Assembly: GCF_003144195.1 (NCBI RefSeq)
Contig: NW_020290006.1
Coordinates: 248,001 to 312,000 of the forward strand
Length of the DNA stretch: 64,000 bases
Direction of reading: 5' to 3'
Origin: Ceraceosorus guamensis
Taxonomy: Eukaryota > Basidiomycota > Exobasidiomycetes > Ceraceosorales > Ceraceosoraceae
Position numbers and translations under genes: made by a program. This document shows positions 1-14,117 of this stretch, one piece after another. The number at the start of each line of letters is the position of its first letter. The stretch's first letter is position 1. The notes beneath the pieces are model-generated. The model was given only the letters and a program-made list of their open reading frames with translations, was not told the origin of the DNA and made no database searches.

Positions 1-380
1 TGGTGAAGTAAGACGAAGGAAGCGCCCTCCGCGGACCGATTTGCCCAGCAGGACTGTACCTACTCGCGAACTTGCTCCTACCTCACCGTCGATAGATGCC
101 ACACGTTTGGTACAGCCCGGAAACATCAATCATGATCTAAATTCAAAGCATCCGCGTGTGTAGCAGAGTGTCTTACTTGATGTCATTGCGAAGGAGCATA
201 ATGAGCGCCGCTATCATGCACACGAGGAAGAGAGAATTTGCTCATAGCCATGCGTCCTTCGACATCTCAATGACAATCACGAATGTCAGGATCTGCTTGC
301 ATGAAGACCCTCAGCTACGACGCTTAGGGACCGAGCGGGCGCCCCAAGGCGCGTGACCATCATTCGTCGATGCGACGTGC
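1..380. other. left-edge stretch without a supported gene
   Basis: No convincing coding exon was found on either strand. A short hydrophobic run on the minus strand near 180-230 is followed by a GTAAGA donor-like site. An in-frame stop lies just upstream of it and no start or partner exon is visible, so it is not called. It is probably the 3' flank of the NPC2-like gene plus intergenic DNA. Confidence 0.4.
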
Positions 381-1477
381 TCAAGCGAATCGTCTTCGGT
401 TCATGAAGTCGATCTGCAAAGTGAGCGATTGAATGGGCAAGCGAAGGGTGAGGGGAGATGTTTTAACGCCCCAGCCTACAGGCAGGTGCCAGCGAGACAC
501 TCACGCTAAGATCCAAGCACAGAAGATTCTGCTCATCCTGAGTAGCTCCGTTCACGTGCACATTAAACTTGGCTGCGATGTCGACGTGGCCCCAGTCACG
601 AGTGGTTTGTCAGTCATGTAGCCTGCTCGAACAATCTCGAGAACACTCCGCCCCAGCCGGAAAGACTCACCAGGCGGGATCTCTCTGGGCAAGGCGACGG
701 TCTGAGTGATCTTGTACTCTCCAGCTTCCACTGGACATTGCACCTCTGCATCGTTCTTCTTGGCCTCTTCGCATACATCAAAACGACGAGTGAGGAGCTT
801 GATCAGACCCAGCTTGACCACTACATCAGCATAGGTGCCTGCCTGTGGACATGGATGGCATCAGAGCCATAGACGAGTAAGCATGCAGTGAACTGAAAGA
901 GTCGCAGGTGGTAGAGTGATGGAGTCTGTCTTGCGCGTCCAAGAGACTGAGCAACAAGACGGCAAGCACCTTCCCCCACGACAGCGAAGTTCCGATGTCT
1001 ATCCACATGCGCAAGTGCGCCGGAGTGCCCTTCGCTCATAGTACATATCTTCCCACTACTCACCTCGATGCGACTCTTGACGATACCGCTAGCAGTGACG
1101 GTGAGGTTCTGACCCGGCTTGGGAGGATCGGGTGTGACCTCGATGCTCTTGACCTCCACCGCATCCGTCTCTTCTCCGCAAGATTTCCATACCCAACCAC
1201 CAGGCGAGGGTCCATCCTGTTTTCCCACTTGAGCCTCCTCCTCCACAGCCATCGAAGCTTCGGAAAGCAAAACATCAACAAAGTCTGTAGGTGCCTTTGT
1301 GGACTCGGATTCGTCCACGGGGAGAGGAGAAGAAAGACCGAACACACGTTGAGAGGAACCGGAGAGGACCGAGCTGAGGGAGGAGGGCACCAGTTGAGGA
1401 GCTGGAGCGGCTTGCACGGCTATGTTGACCGAGAGTGCGGCAAGAGCCGAAGGCACGACGAAACTTGGAAGGTGCAT
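381..1477 (-). CDS. NPC2-like ML-domain sterol/phospholipid transfer protein, secreted
   Basis: This is the fungal phosphatidylglycerol/phosphatidylinositol transfer protein type of the ML (MD-2-related lipid-recognition) family. These are small secreted or vacuolar proteins that bind a lipid inside a beta-sandwich. The first exon (1477 down to about 1066) encodes a hydrophobic signal peptide starting MHLPSFVVPSALAALSV, a Ser/Pro-rich propeptide, then the ML start (WKSCG, VEVTPDPPKPGQNLTV). Three more exons follow: 842 to about 680 (GTYADVVVKLGLIK, CPVEAGEY), 572-505 (KFNVHVNG, LLCLDL) and a tiny last exon 413-381 (IDFMNRRRFA, stop). All splice junctions use GTGAGT donors and AG acceptors and keep frame. 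The Cys residues expected for the ML fold (SCG, DVC, CP, LC) are present. The start was chosen as the ATG directly before the signal peptide; a longer open frame begins at 1501. The family call is strong, but the specific lipid cannot be told. Confidence 0.82.
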
Positions 1478-2692
1478 CTTGATAGAGGCTGAGCCAAACA
1501 ACCTGGGTGGCGTTGTGTAGATTCCTACTGCGCAAGAAGAGAGTCTCGAGTCCGCGGGTCGAATAGAAGGGGATGATGGTGGTTGTGAAGAAGGTCAAAC
1601 AAACTATGGAGTGAGACAAATGTCCGTGAAGCGCTGCAATCGCAATGTGGACTGAAGATGATGGAGTGTGAGTCAGAGGGATGATCGAGTGGGGTTGCAT
1701 CTATAGCTGCTGCTGCTGGATGTACTTGTAGGTGTGTGCGGATCTGAATCCGATGTGACGCGGCGGCATCGCCTCCTGACCTGCATGTTCAGCGTTCGCA
1801 TGCACATCACCTCGATCATGAGATCGCAAATCGCGAGTCACGAGTTGCACCGCAATCAAGCCATACGCTGCTGCCCGCGCGTCATGCGCAGAGGACAATA
1901 AATAAAGAAAGTGCCTCGTCAGAGCTACGATCGAGGGGTCTGGCCCCGCGCGCTTTGCGTCGCTGCATGCGTGCATGCCGTGGAGGCCAAATTGCGCGAA
2001 TGGCGAGGTTTGAGTCTTGATGAGCGCGCGTACGCGCGCAACGCTTAGCAAGCCACGATTTGAAGCTTCGATCAAATGAATCACAATCGCCAATAGCATC
2101 GCGATGTAAAGGCTGCCCCATTCACGATTGCTGCCAAAATTTCTGATGAGGACATATGTGGCATTTTCGGATGATGCTTCTGGGCCACATGAAGTCAAGC
2201 GATCAGCGCTAGAATAACGGTCACGGATGCTATACCCACGCGTGCCTTTCGTCATCGTGCGCGACGCCCATGTAGCACCACTCGCGCCAATCCTCTCGCA
2301 CGAAAGGAAACCAGGGTCGGCGCCGGCGATCTGGCATTCACGTGACTCTCGATTTGCTGCTGTGTAAGGGAGCTTTGCGCCCATGCAGAGAGGGTTACTG
2401 CCTCTTGCACTCATCAGACTCAAGAGCCAAGATTGGGGATGAATGAGCAAGTAGGGGTCTGATCGATTCACGACTTTGACTGTGATCGTCCGCATTAGAC
2501 TACTCTCGTTGATCCTCACTCTGGTATTCATACCCTTGTATATTGTGGCGGCTTCTTCAGACTTCATTGGCGTCTCGAAAAGACGCGCAATCGTCGGACG
2601 GAAGAGAAAGATCGGGAATCGAATTCATCACTCGGTTTTTGCCACATCCTTGACGCCTTTCCAAGGATCGCTCTCGCACACTACGAGTGAAG
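1478..2692. other. divergent intergenic region, NPC2-like gene and eIF5B
   Basis: This is about 1.2 kb between two divergently transcribed genes. It holds scattered smut-type words (TCACGA, AATCGCGAGTCACGAG near 1830) and a weak TATA-like TGTATATTG near 2536 on the eIF5B side. A long open frame on the minus strand (1701-2567) has no recognisable domain and biased composition, and looks like chance. Confidence 0.5.
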
Positions 2693-5600
2693 ATGGGGAA
2701 GAAGAAAGGTGGCAAGAAGGGCGGAGGAGGAGGGGACGACGACTTCTTTGCAGATGGTCCTCCAGCTGACATCTCGGGCGACGAAGCACCAGCTCCTCAG
2801 CGCAAAAATGCTTTCGCAGCGATGACGATCGACGATGGTCCCGAAGAGGTGGAAGAGGAAGAGCCCAAATCCTCTGCGAATGGAAACGCAAACATAGGCG
2901 GAGATGATGAGGACGACTACGGAGGAGGCTTGATGGCTCAGGTGAAAAAGAGCGCTGCTAACGCTAAGAAAGGAGGCGGCAAAAAGGACAAGAAGAGCAA
3001 AAAAAAGCAGCAGGACGACGACGACATATGGGACCAGTTGGGTGAAGATGTGTCGGGTAACGCGGTGAAGGATAACAAGGGTGATGCCGATGCTATGGAC
3101 ATCGACAAGGCCCCCGAAGCTGGGGATGCTGCAGAGTGAGTCTCTTGTTGCTGCTGCTGCTCTCCGGCCTGAGAAGGCAGACTCACTGTGCATACCATTT
3201 TGCTCCATCGACAGCGAATTTCCAGACACCACTAAGTCAAAGAAGGGCAAGAAGGGCGGTATCGCCGCTAAGGAGGATGACGAAGGCAAAGACTCCGGCA
3301 CTGCAACACCTGCTGGCGCAGAAGAGGAGCAGCCCGGCAGGATACTGTCCAAGAAAGAGAAAGAGAAGCTCAAAAAGGAGAGAGAAAAGGTGAGGACGAG
3401 TAGCACAAAGCGCAGAGACACATGCGCGCATGTGTGCTGACCATCTCCGACGCTCTTCCTTGATCGTGACAGGCAAAGAAGAAGGCAGAGGCTGCTGCGA
3501 AACAGTCGAATCAGCCCGAGTCAAAGGTGGACGATGATGAAGCTGCTGTAGACGCTGCAGAGGAACCCGAAGCGGCTTCATCAGCTTCGAAGAACAGTCA
3601 GTGGAGCGCTAATTTGAAGATGCTTGATGCAACGTGTTGCTGATGCTGTCCTTTCCTTCGCCATGTGTGCTCTGACAGAGAAAAAGAAGAAGGGTGGCGA
3701 TAAAGGCGCAGTGAGTGAATGCGAAGCGGTACTCGCAGGTGGATGTCGCTGACGAGGGGTCTCTCGATCTACAGGTGACCGAGCAAGTGCCTGCTGCAAC
3801 GCCCACGACTCAAACGGCTGCGCAAGGCAAGAAGAAGCCCTCCGCGGCGCTGGCAGCTCTTCAGGCCCGTGTAGCCGCACAGAAGAAGGCAGAGGAAGAA
3901 GCTAGGTGAGTGATGTGGGGCAACGTCGAGAGGACTGGTCTTCACTTGGCTAATATGGGTGGGAATCCTGCGACTGTCCCCTCAGAGCGGCGGAAGAAGC
4001 TGCGAGGAAAGCTGAGGAAGAAGCCGAAAGGCTGGAGAAGGAGGAAGCTGAACGCAAAGAGGCTGAGCGTCTGGCCAAGAAGGAGCGCGAGAGATTGAAG
4101 AAGGAGCAGCTCAAGAAAGAAGGCAAATTCTTGACCCCGAAGCAAAAGGCCGAAAAGGCGGCGGCAGAGGCTCGCATGCAGGCCATGATCAAAAGTGGGC
4201 AGATCAAAGTGGACGGATTGGAAGATCGCGAAAAGGATGATGCTGCGAGCGCAGAAACCTCGCAACAGCAGAGAAAGTCGAAAGCAGTCGACAGCAGGAA
4301 AAAGAAGAAGGGACCTTCCGGACCACCAAATAAGCTCGCTCCTACGCAGAATGCCCAGCCCAGCCCTGCCGAGCAAGAACAGCAGGCCACACGTGGCCCC
4401 GAACCCGAGCCTGAGCCCGTCAAGGCTGCGGAGCCCGAGCCTCCTGCCACCGAGGCCGCAACTTCACCTGCAGAAGACGTCAAGGATGACTGGGACGCAA
4501 ACAGCGATGTTAAGGATGATTGGGACGCCGAGAGCGAAGATGAACAAGAGAAGGAGGCAGAGGCGAAGGCGGAGCTCAGCAAGGCAGGCGAAAAGGGTAA
4601 GGGAGTTGCAAAGCCATGTAAGTAGACGCTGGGGCTGCGAGGCATCCTCGGGCCATGACAGCTGACGCGGAGGTGACTTGTTCGTGTCAGCACCTGCTAT
4701 CAAAGCCAATGGCTCTGCCAAAGGTGGGCCTGCTGTTGCGGAGCGCAGCGCTGCTGAGGGAGCTCGCGCTGCTGCGCAAGCCGCTCGGGAAGCTGCATCC
4801 AAAACCGCAGCGTCTGCACTTGCAGCCAAGAAGGCTGCTGATCGCGAGAACAAGGGCAAAGATGATGCTGGCATTGCCGAGAGCTCCGGTGAAGACGACT
4901 CGGATGAGGATGACGACTCTGACGACTCGGACGACGACTCGGACGACTCCAGTGACGACGGGTTGACAGCTGTGCAGAGACAAGCTGCGCAAAAGAAAGC
5001 GGAACAGGAGCAGCGCAGAGATGCGAGAAAAGCTCAGGCCCTGGCAGAACAGAGCAGGGACAACCTCAGAAGCCCTATCTGCTGCATTCTTGGTCATGTA
5101 GACACAGGCAAGACGAAGTTGCTAGACAAGATCAGACAAACAAACGTCCAGGGCGGAGAAGCGGGCGGTATTACTCAGCAAATTGGTGCCACTTACTTCC
5201 CCGTGGACGTGCTCAAAGAGAAGATCAGACCAATTGATCCCGATGACACACAGGTCTTCAAGACACCCGGGTTACTTGTCATCGACACGCCGGGCCACGA
5301 GTCTTTTACCAATCTGCGAACCCGAGGTAGCTCCCTTTGCAACATTGCTGTGCTCGTCGTGGATATCATGCACGGTCTTGAGCAGCAGACATTGGAGTCT
5401 ATGCGATTGCTGAAGGACAAGAGGACACCTTTCATCGTCGCGCTAAACAAGGTGGACCGTCTGTACGGTTGGAACGCTACGCCCAACAACGGATTCCAAG
5501 ACAGTCTGTCGAAGCAGAACAAAGCTACGCAGAACGAGTTTGACACCAGGTTGAAAGCGACCATGGTCGCGTTCGCCGAGCAAGGATTCAACGCTGTGCC

Positions 5601-6953
5601 TTACTACGAGAACAAGAATTTCTCAAAGAATGTCAGCTTGGTCCCCACGTCTGCACACACTGGAGAGGGTATTCCCGACATGCTTCGCCTCCTTGTCCAG
5701 CTCACGCAAGAACGCATGGCTGCTTCGCTCATGTATCTCTCCGAGCTCGCCTGCACGGTCCTTGAAGTCAAGATCATCGAGGGACTCGGCACCACCATCG
5801 ACGTCATTCTGTCCAACGGTGTACTGAGGGAAGGAGACAAGATCGTTCTTTGCGGTCTTGGTGGTCCGATTGTCACCTATGTTCGTGCCCTCTTGACACC
5901 TGAGCCTCTCAAGGAGATGAGAGTCAAAGGTGCGTATGTGCACCACAAGGAAGTCAAGGCCGCGCTAGGTGTCAAGATTTCAGGTCCAGGTCTCGAAAAG
6001 GCCATCAGTGGTTCTAGGCTGCTGGTCTGTGGGGAGGATGATGACGAGGAAGAGCTCAAGGACGACGTCATGGCGGACCTGCAAGACCTGCAAAAATGGA
6101 TCAGCACATCTGGAAAAGGTGTTTGCGTACAGGCTTCCACTCTGGGATCTCTGGAAGCCCTTTTAGAATTTTTAAAGACGCAGAACATCCCTGTCAGCGG
6201 TATCGAAATCGGACCGGTCTTCAAGGGCAGCGTCCGACGAGCTTCGATCATGCTGGACAAGGGTCACACCGAGTACGCAGCGCTGCTGTGCTTCGACGTG
6301 GAAGTTCACAAAGAGGCCGAAGCGCTCGCAGCTGAGATTGGCGTGCGAGTATTCTCCCGAATGACCATCTACAACCTCGTCGATGACTACAAAGTCTTTG
6401 CGGACCAAGTCGTGGCGGATCGTCAAAAAGCTGCTGCTGGCACGGCCGTCTGGCCTTGCAGACTCAAAATCTTGGCCGCTTTCGCAAAGAGGGAACCAAT
6501 CATTCTGGGCTGCGAAATATTGGACGGCGATCTGAGAGTTGGGACGCCGCTTTGCGTCGTCAAGACGCACGCGGACACGAAGAAGAAGGAAGTTGTCACG
6601 TTGGGAAGAGTGACTTCGCTCGAGATCAACAAGAAGCCCAAGGATCATGTGACGAGAAAGGAACAAGGTGCTGGTGTGGCAGTCCGCATCGAGGCGGGCC
6701 TCAACGATCAGAGCAAAATCTTCGGAAGGCACTTTGACGAAAAGGTGAGCAGAAGTCTGGAAGTTTCTGCTGTCGCTTTGAATGTTCGACTGACCGATGC
6801 ACCATCTCGGATCCGCCGGACGCTCAGGACGAGGTGTATTCCCTCATCTCTCGGAATTCCATCGACGCTCTCAAGGACCACTTTTGGGAGCAGGTGTCCA
6901 CTGACCAAAAGAAGCTCATCAAGAATCTCAAGGCGCTTTTGGGCATTCCCTGA
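2693..6953 (+). CDS. eIF5B: eukaryotic translation initiation factor 5B (eIF5B/IF2 family GTPase)
   Basis: eIF5B is the cytosolic GTPase that joins the 60S subunit to the 48S complex and positions initiator tRNA. The N-terminal third is a charged low-complexity tail ([14 protein letters not shown], Lys/Glu runs, a [12 protein letters not shown] stretch near 4900) spread over several short exons. The GTPase core is complete: G1 GHVDTGKT (5092-5115), a switch region with [14 protein letters not shown]3 DTPGHESF (about 5284), G4 NKVD (about 5446) and G5 SAHTGEG. Domains II-IV follow. The last intron starts after FDEK (about 6747), and the final exon ends LKALLGIP at a TGA (6951-6953). The open frame seems to run past this intron, but the spliced end matches the family's C-terminal helix. 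The start ATG at 2693 was chosen over an upstream in-frame GTG. Convergent with the kinase gene, about 220 bp away. Confidence 0.95.
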
Positions 6954-7171
6954 CTTTGACTCTCTTGGTAGTATGTGCGTCGATTTCTGGGCTCGTAATG
7001 CATATCATCGAGTCGTCGGAGAAGCACAGCATTGTGGCACGAGGTGTTGTGAGATCGAATCGCTAGTAAGATACAGTAAGACATGGCCCAGTATCGACCG
7101 TCATGATGTCTTGCAAGCACGGCGTCCAGCACCGCTTCGCCGTCGTCTAGGGTCGTTGATGACGCAGTGTT

Positions 7172-10254
<3,083 letters not shown>

Positions 10255-11432
10255 GCCGAGCAAGGAGGATGGAGCCCGCGACTCGTTACGATAAGGAATT
10301 TGGTGTTGAGGAGCTGTGGCTGTCAAGCATTGGGAGGACGGTGGGAGCTTCTGAGAGCGGACACTTGCGTCCCCTTTTTCCTACTTGTCACGCTTCGTCT
10401 TCAGGACCTTTGCGACGATGAGATGGTCTCTGAGATGTGGGGCATGGAGCAATGTGGATCTTGCACCGCACGTCGGGTCGTTGTAGTCAAGTCAAGAGTC
10501 TGAGTGGGTGGTGCCTCCTTGCTGCTTGACGACTTAGCTCCAGAAATTCATGTGTGGATCACACGCCATGCGCTTGCACCAGCAGCGCCGGACGATCGTG
10601 AGAGACAAGCATGCGTGCGAGCGCGTGCACAGATAGGCCAATCTTGAATTAACAGGCGCGTGTGGTGTTTTCAAATTCAAAGTTGAACATCGATACCGGT
10701 GTTTCACCACTAAAGCACACTCAAGACTTTGTATGTCGGTGCGGCAATCACAATGTGATTATATTCTTGATTGGTCAACAGGTCTGATATGAGTTAAGAA
10801 TTTCCCTTCGATTCAACATTCTTGATTCAGATTCAAGATTTCTGATTCTTGATTGAGTGACTCAACGCAGGCTCAAAGCAACCACACCTCAAACGGGCAC
10901 ATCGATGTCAAATCAACTCTTGAACCGTCATGAATCAAGAATTTGAATCGAGAACAGAACACGTGACTGTGATAACAGCCCCAGCACCAATCAATAATCA
11001 GAATCTTGCAATTTACATTCAAATTCTGATTCAAGATCGAGAGTCGAAAGTGAATTTGAATCAGCACATCAGTCAAGGTCGTGAGGTAGCGAAAGGGAGT
11101 CACGAGTACCACTCTTGACTCAAACTAGGCTCCTGATGACTCAAGACTCACGACTTTAATTTCTGCCGAGAAGTATTCGCGTGCATCCATCGACGTTTCC
11201 TCCAGCTTCTCACCTACCCGTACTGACCTACGAGCTTGCCACTCAGCTTCAAGCCTAGAGCTGCCCCCGCAACGCTGTCCTGTCAAGCGCTCGGCTTGGG
11301 CGTCTCTGTGGCGCGATTCAGAGGGGATTGGAGAGCTGCGAGGTCTTCTCTGTACGAGTCGCACCAGTCTATGATCAGGACCCACATCGCTAGCATTCGC
11401 ATTGTGGTGCTGTAGAGAGGCAGCTTCACTGG
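10255..11432. other. divergent intergenic region, kinase and F-box gene
   Basis: No gene seen. The middle part (10741-11160) is locally AT-richer and packed with GATTC/GAATC words, described separately as a repeat cluster. The rest is ordinary promoter DNA for the two divergent genes. Confidence 0.5.
10741..11160. repeat. cluster of short GATTC/GAATC and GACTC words in both orientations
   Basis: Many near-copies of TTGATTCA, ATTCTTGATTC, GATTCAAGA and their complements (for example 10817-10855, 10930-10950, 10995-11055), ending with TTGACTCAA and GACTCACGA near 11115-11155. Copies face both ways, so the cluster can form imperfect hairpins. The same words recur in other intergenic regions of the window but not in its exons. 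Confidence 0.6.
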
Positions 11433-14117
11433 ATGCCACAATCTAGAGTTCCCAGCGCAGCCAGAATGATTCACGAGCATCCGCGGAAGAGGCGAGCGGT
11501 GCACACACCCTCACCTTCACCCTCTCAAGCTCAATCAGCGGCACCATCCAATAGTGTCCACTCATGTGGCGCCCCGATAGACCATCTGTCAGACGAGCTA
11601 CTTCTTCGGATCCTCCACTACCTCGACGCCGCCAGCTTAACGAAATTTGGAGCTTCTAATCGACGCCACTGGGGCATTGCTGGAGATGCTCTGCTATGGA
11701 AAGCCCTCTACTCGGCTGTGTTCAGCGCCGGACCGACGCTGTTACATCCACCGGATGAACGGTTGGTATCCGACCGCAGTTCTTTGCCCGTGTCTTACGA
11801 AGGCGGAGCTGGATTCTGCGCCAGCCCAAGACATGATTGGAGAAAAGCCTTCTTGTCGGAGAGAAACTGGAGAGTGGGAAGGTTCAGCGTTAGTAACCTC
11901 CACACACCTCCAGCGGTCCGGGCGACACCTCAAAGGCACGCCATTGGTGTCGCGGGCTCATCCTCCAGGTCGACAACAGCGGCCGAGGTGGACACCGAAC
12001 GGATTGATGTGGCAAGGCGTGTCGAAGAGCATCCACGGCCCCCCATTCGTCGCAGTCAAGCGCGACCGCTGACACTGGTAGTGACGACGCCCACATTCAT
12101 CCTCACGGCCTCAAGAGCGCGAGAGGTGAGGGTCGATCAAATGTACCCTCCAGTCCACGTTTGGGATTCCACAAGCGATGCAGCGGCACGGCGTGTTCGA
12201 GGGGTGCTCCAAGCCAGCACACATACACCTAGACCGGCTCTCACATCGTCGGGAATGCCAACCACTGCAGGGCAGATTGGCGTCCACGATCTGCAGGTGG
12301 ACAGTTCCGATCCGAAACGAATTGCAGTTGTCTATTCGGATGGCGTAGCAGTGATGTACAGGATCGATGGTGCGGATGGCGAAGGCATCTCATACTCGGA
12401 GCAGCAACGTGTCCAGGTTGGCAAGGATGTGTCTGCGTGCTCGTTTGCAGGACCACTGCTGGTAACCTGTACACACGACTTCACCATCGACATTTGGTCG
12501 GAGGACCAAGCGCATACATCCCCTGACGGCTGCACTCAGCAGGAGATGCAGCTGATCAAGCGATTCGATGCTTTTGGAGCGCACTGGCCAGCCTGCTTGA
12601 CCCTGAGTCCTCTTTCGTCGATATCTACGTATGGTGCAGTCACGTCAGGCCAAGACAAAGAAAGTGTGACGTACAGACTGTCGGTCGCATACACTGCTCA
12701 TCTGTATCCCAAGCGCCTCAGCGTTGGTTTGCAAGAAGTGGATATTGCACTCCACAGACCTGGCAATTGGCCGAGTTCGCGAGGCTCGTCAAGACACGAT
12801 GCAGCCAGTGGCTCCTCGAATACGGCTCGGAACACTTTCGAGTCACGAGTGGCCGGCGCGCCAGCAGCCAGTCTTATGAATACAAGCAGCTTCTTCAACC
12901 CTCTCATGAACAGCAAATGCTCGAAGGTCGCCAAGGCTGCTGCCAAGCTGCCATGGAACGATGGCAGGAACGGCCTACCAGCTTTCCTAGGTCTTCGAAA
13001 GCGCAAGCACGCCCAGATAGACGAGCACGCGGCGCAGCATTCGAAATTACCGGTTGATGCTCGATACGCTGAACACGGCGAAGGTTGCTTGGCATCCAGT
13101 CGGCCTGAAACCATGTCGCACGACACAAAGACCGGATTAATTGTTGTTGGTCGCAGCGACAATATCATGGATGTGTACAAAGTCTTCCGGCCGGGACAAG
13201 AGCAGGGCGAATCTCGATCCACCATCCGATCGCCGTCTCTTGCTCACCGAGCACGTCTGTGGTCCTCCACAAGTGTTCGCAGCGTGGCGCTCGAGGGAGG
13301 TCGATGTGTCAGCGCCGGATCAGATGGAGCGTTGAGCGTTTGGAGTGTTGGCGACCTGGATGGCGACGTCCAGTCTGGCGATCTCGACGTTGAGCATGGA
13401 CCTCGATTGATAGGCACGCTCGATCCCTCCGAAGCTCAACGCGCGTTCGGTTCTGAGAGTGACCGGCGCACACCCCACACTCAGCCCAGCATATCTGTGG
13501 AGCATGCACGCGATGCCGAAAAGGAGCGTTTGGCGGCAGCAGGACCTTCTGGTCGAGGAGGCGGAGCGCTTGCGAAGCTGCGGAACATGGCACACGTCGT
13601 CACGCTGCGCTCTCAATCGCGTGGCAAACTCAATGAATCGCAAGACGCTCCAAACACGGTCTCAGAGAACACTGCGAGCACTTCTGATTCTCACCTGAGA
13701 CCGGACTGCCCGTTTGTCTCCACGAATGGACCCGGCCACGCTACACCGATGACGCTTCCGCAGCTCTGGAGCAGTGTAGCAAGTACCTCTCATCTCCAAG
13801 GCCACGCACAGAATCCTGCTCAGGATGTGGAGGGGCGGGAAATGACCATGGATGCCCGCTTGACTACCGACCGAGACCTTGCGGAGCGTCCTTTCGGCGA
13901 CCCTTCCGCCACACACGGCGGCCACCGAACCGTCGCCAATGCGTCGACAGCAAGCTGGGTTTCCACTGCGTTCGATCGAATCGTCAGCATCGAGTCAGTT
14001 CGCTCCGCTCCTCTTCCTCTACGTGCGTCTTCTCGTGCCGCCACAAATTGCAGAGCCTTAGGCACCACGGACGACGGCACTACACAAGAGACGGTGGCGA
14101 TCTATACTTTTACATAG
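11433..14117 (+). CDS. intronless F-box protein with WD40-like propeller
   Basis: Predicted substrate-receptor subunit of an SCF ubiquitin ligase. The 894-residue protein has an N-terminal basic/Ser-Pro segment, then an F-box at about residues 45-90 (IDHLSDELLLRILHYLD, SLTKFGASNRR, LWKALY). The middle contains WD-like blades: a segment ending VHVWD, one with DSSDPKRIAVVYSDGVAVMYRI, one with CTHDFTIDIWSED, and after a spacer CVSAGSDGALSVWSV. The last 200 residues are Ser-rich low complexity. It is a single open frame ending in TAG at 14115, unlike its many-exon neighbours. The start used is the first ATG; an ATG at 11466 (MIHEHPRKRR) is an alternative. The propeller blades are degenerate and incompletely visible by eye, so the substrate is unknown. 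Confidence 0.8.
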   Translation: MPQSRVPSAARMIHEHPRKRRAVHTPSPSPSQAQSAAPSNSVHSCGAPIDHLSDELLLRILHYLDAASLTKFGASNRRHWGIAGDALLWKALYSAVFSAGPTLLHPPDERLVSDRSSLPVSYEGGAGFCASPRHDWRKAFLSERNWRVGRFSVSNLHTPPAVRATPQRHAIGVAGSSSRSTTAAEVDTERIDVARRVEEHPRPPIRRSQARPLTLVVTTPTFILTASRAREVRVDQMYPPVHVWDSTSDAAARRVRGVLQASTHTPRPALTSSGMPTTAGQIGVHDLQVDSSDPKRIAVVYSDGVAVMYRIDGADGEGISYSEQQRVQVGKDVSACSFAGPLLVTCTHDFTIDIWSEDQAHTSPDGCTQQEMQLIKRFDAFGAHWPACLTLSPLSSISTYGAVTSGQDKESVTYRLSVAYTAHLYPKRLSVGLQEVDIALHRPGNWPSSRGSSRHDAASGSSNTARNTFESRVAGAPAASLMNTSSFFNPLMNSKCSKVAKAAAKLPWNDGRNGLPAFLGLRKRKHAQIDEHAAQHSKLPVDARYAEHGEGCLASSRPETMSHDTKTGLIVVGRSDNIMDVYKVFRPGQEQGESRSTIRSPSLAHRARLWSSTSVRSVALEGGRCVSAGSDGALSVWSVGDLDGDVQSGDLDVEHGPRLIGTLDPSEAQRAFGSESDRRTPHTQPSISVEHARDAEKERLAAAGPSGRGGGALAKLRNMAHVVTLRSQSRGKLNESQDAPNTVSENTASTSDSHLRPDCPFVSTNGPGHATPMTLPQLWSSVASTSHLQGHAQNPAQDVEGREMTMDARLTTDRDLAERPFGDPSATHGGHRTVANASTASWVSTAFDRIVSIESVRSAPLPLRASSRAATNCRALGTTDDGTTQETVAIYTFT

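Noticed and set aside
1701-2567. 288-codon open frame on the minus strand
   Set aside because: No domain, odd composition, overlaps the divergent promoter region and has no splice or start context; GC-rich DNA gives such frames by chance.
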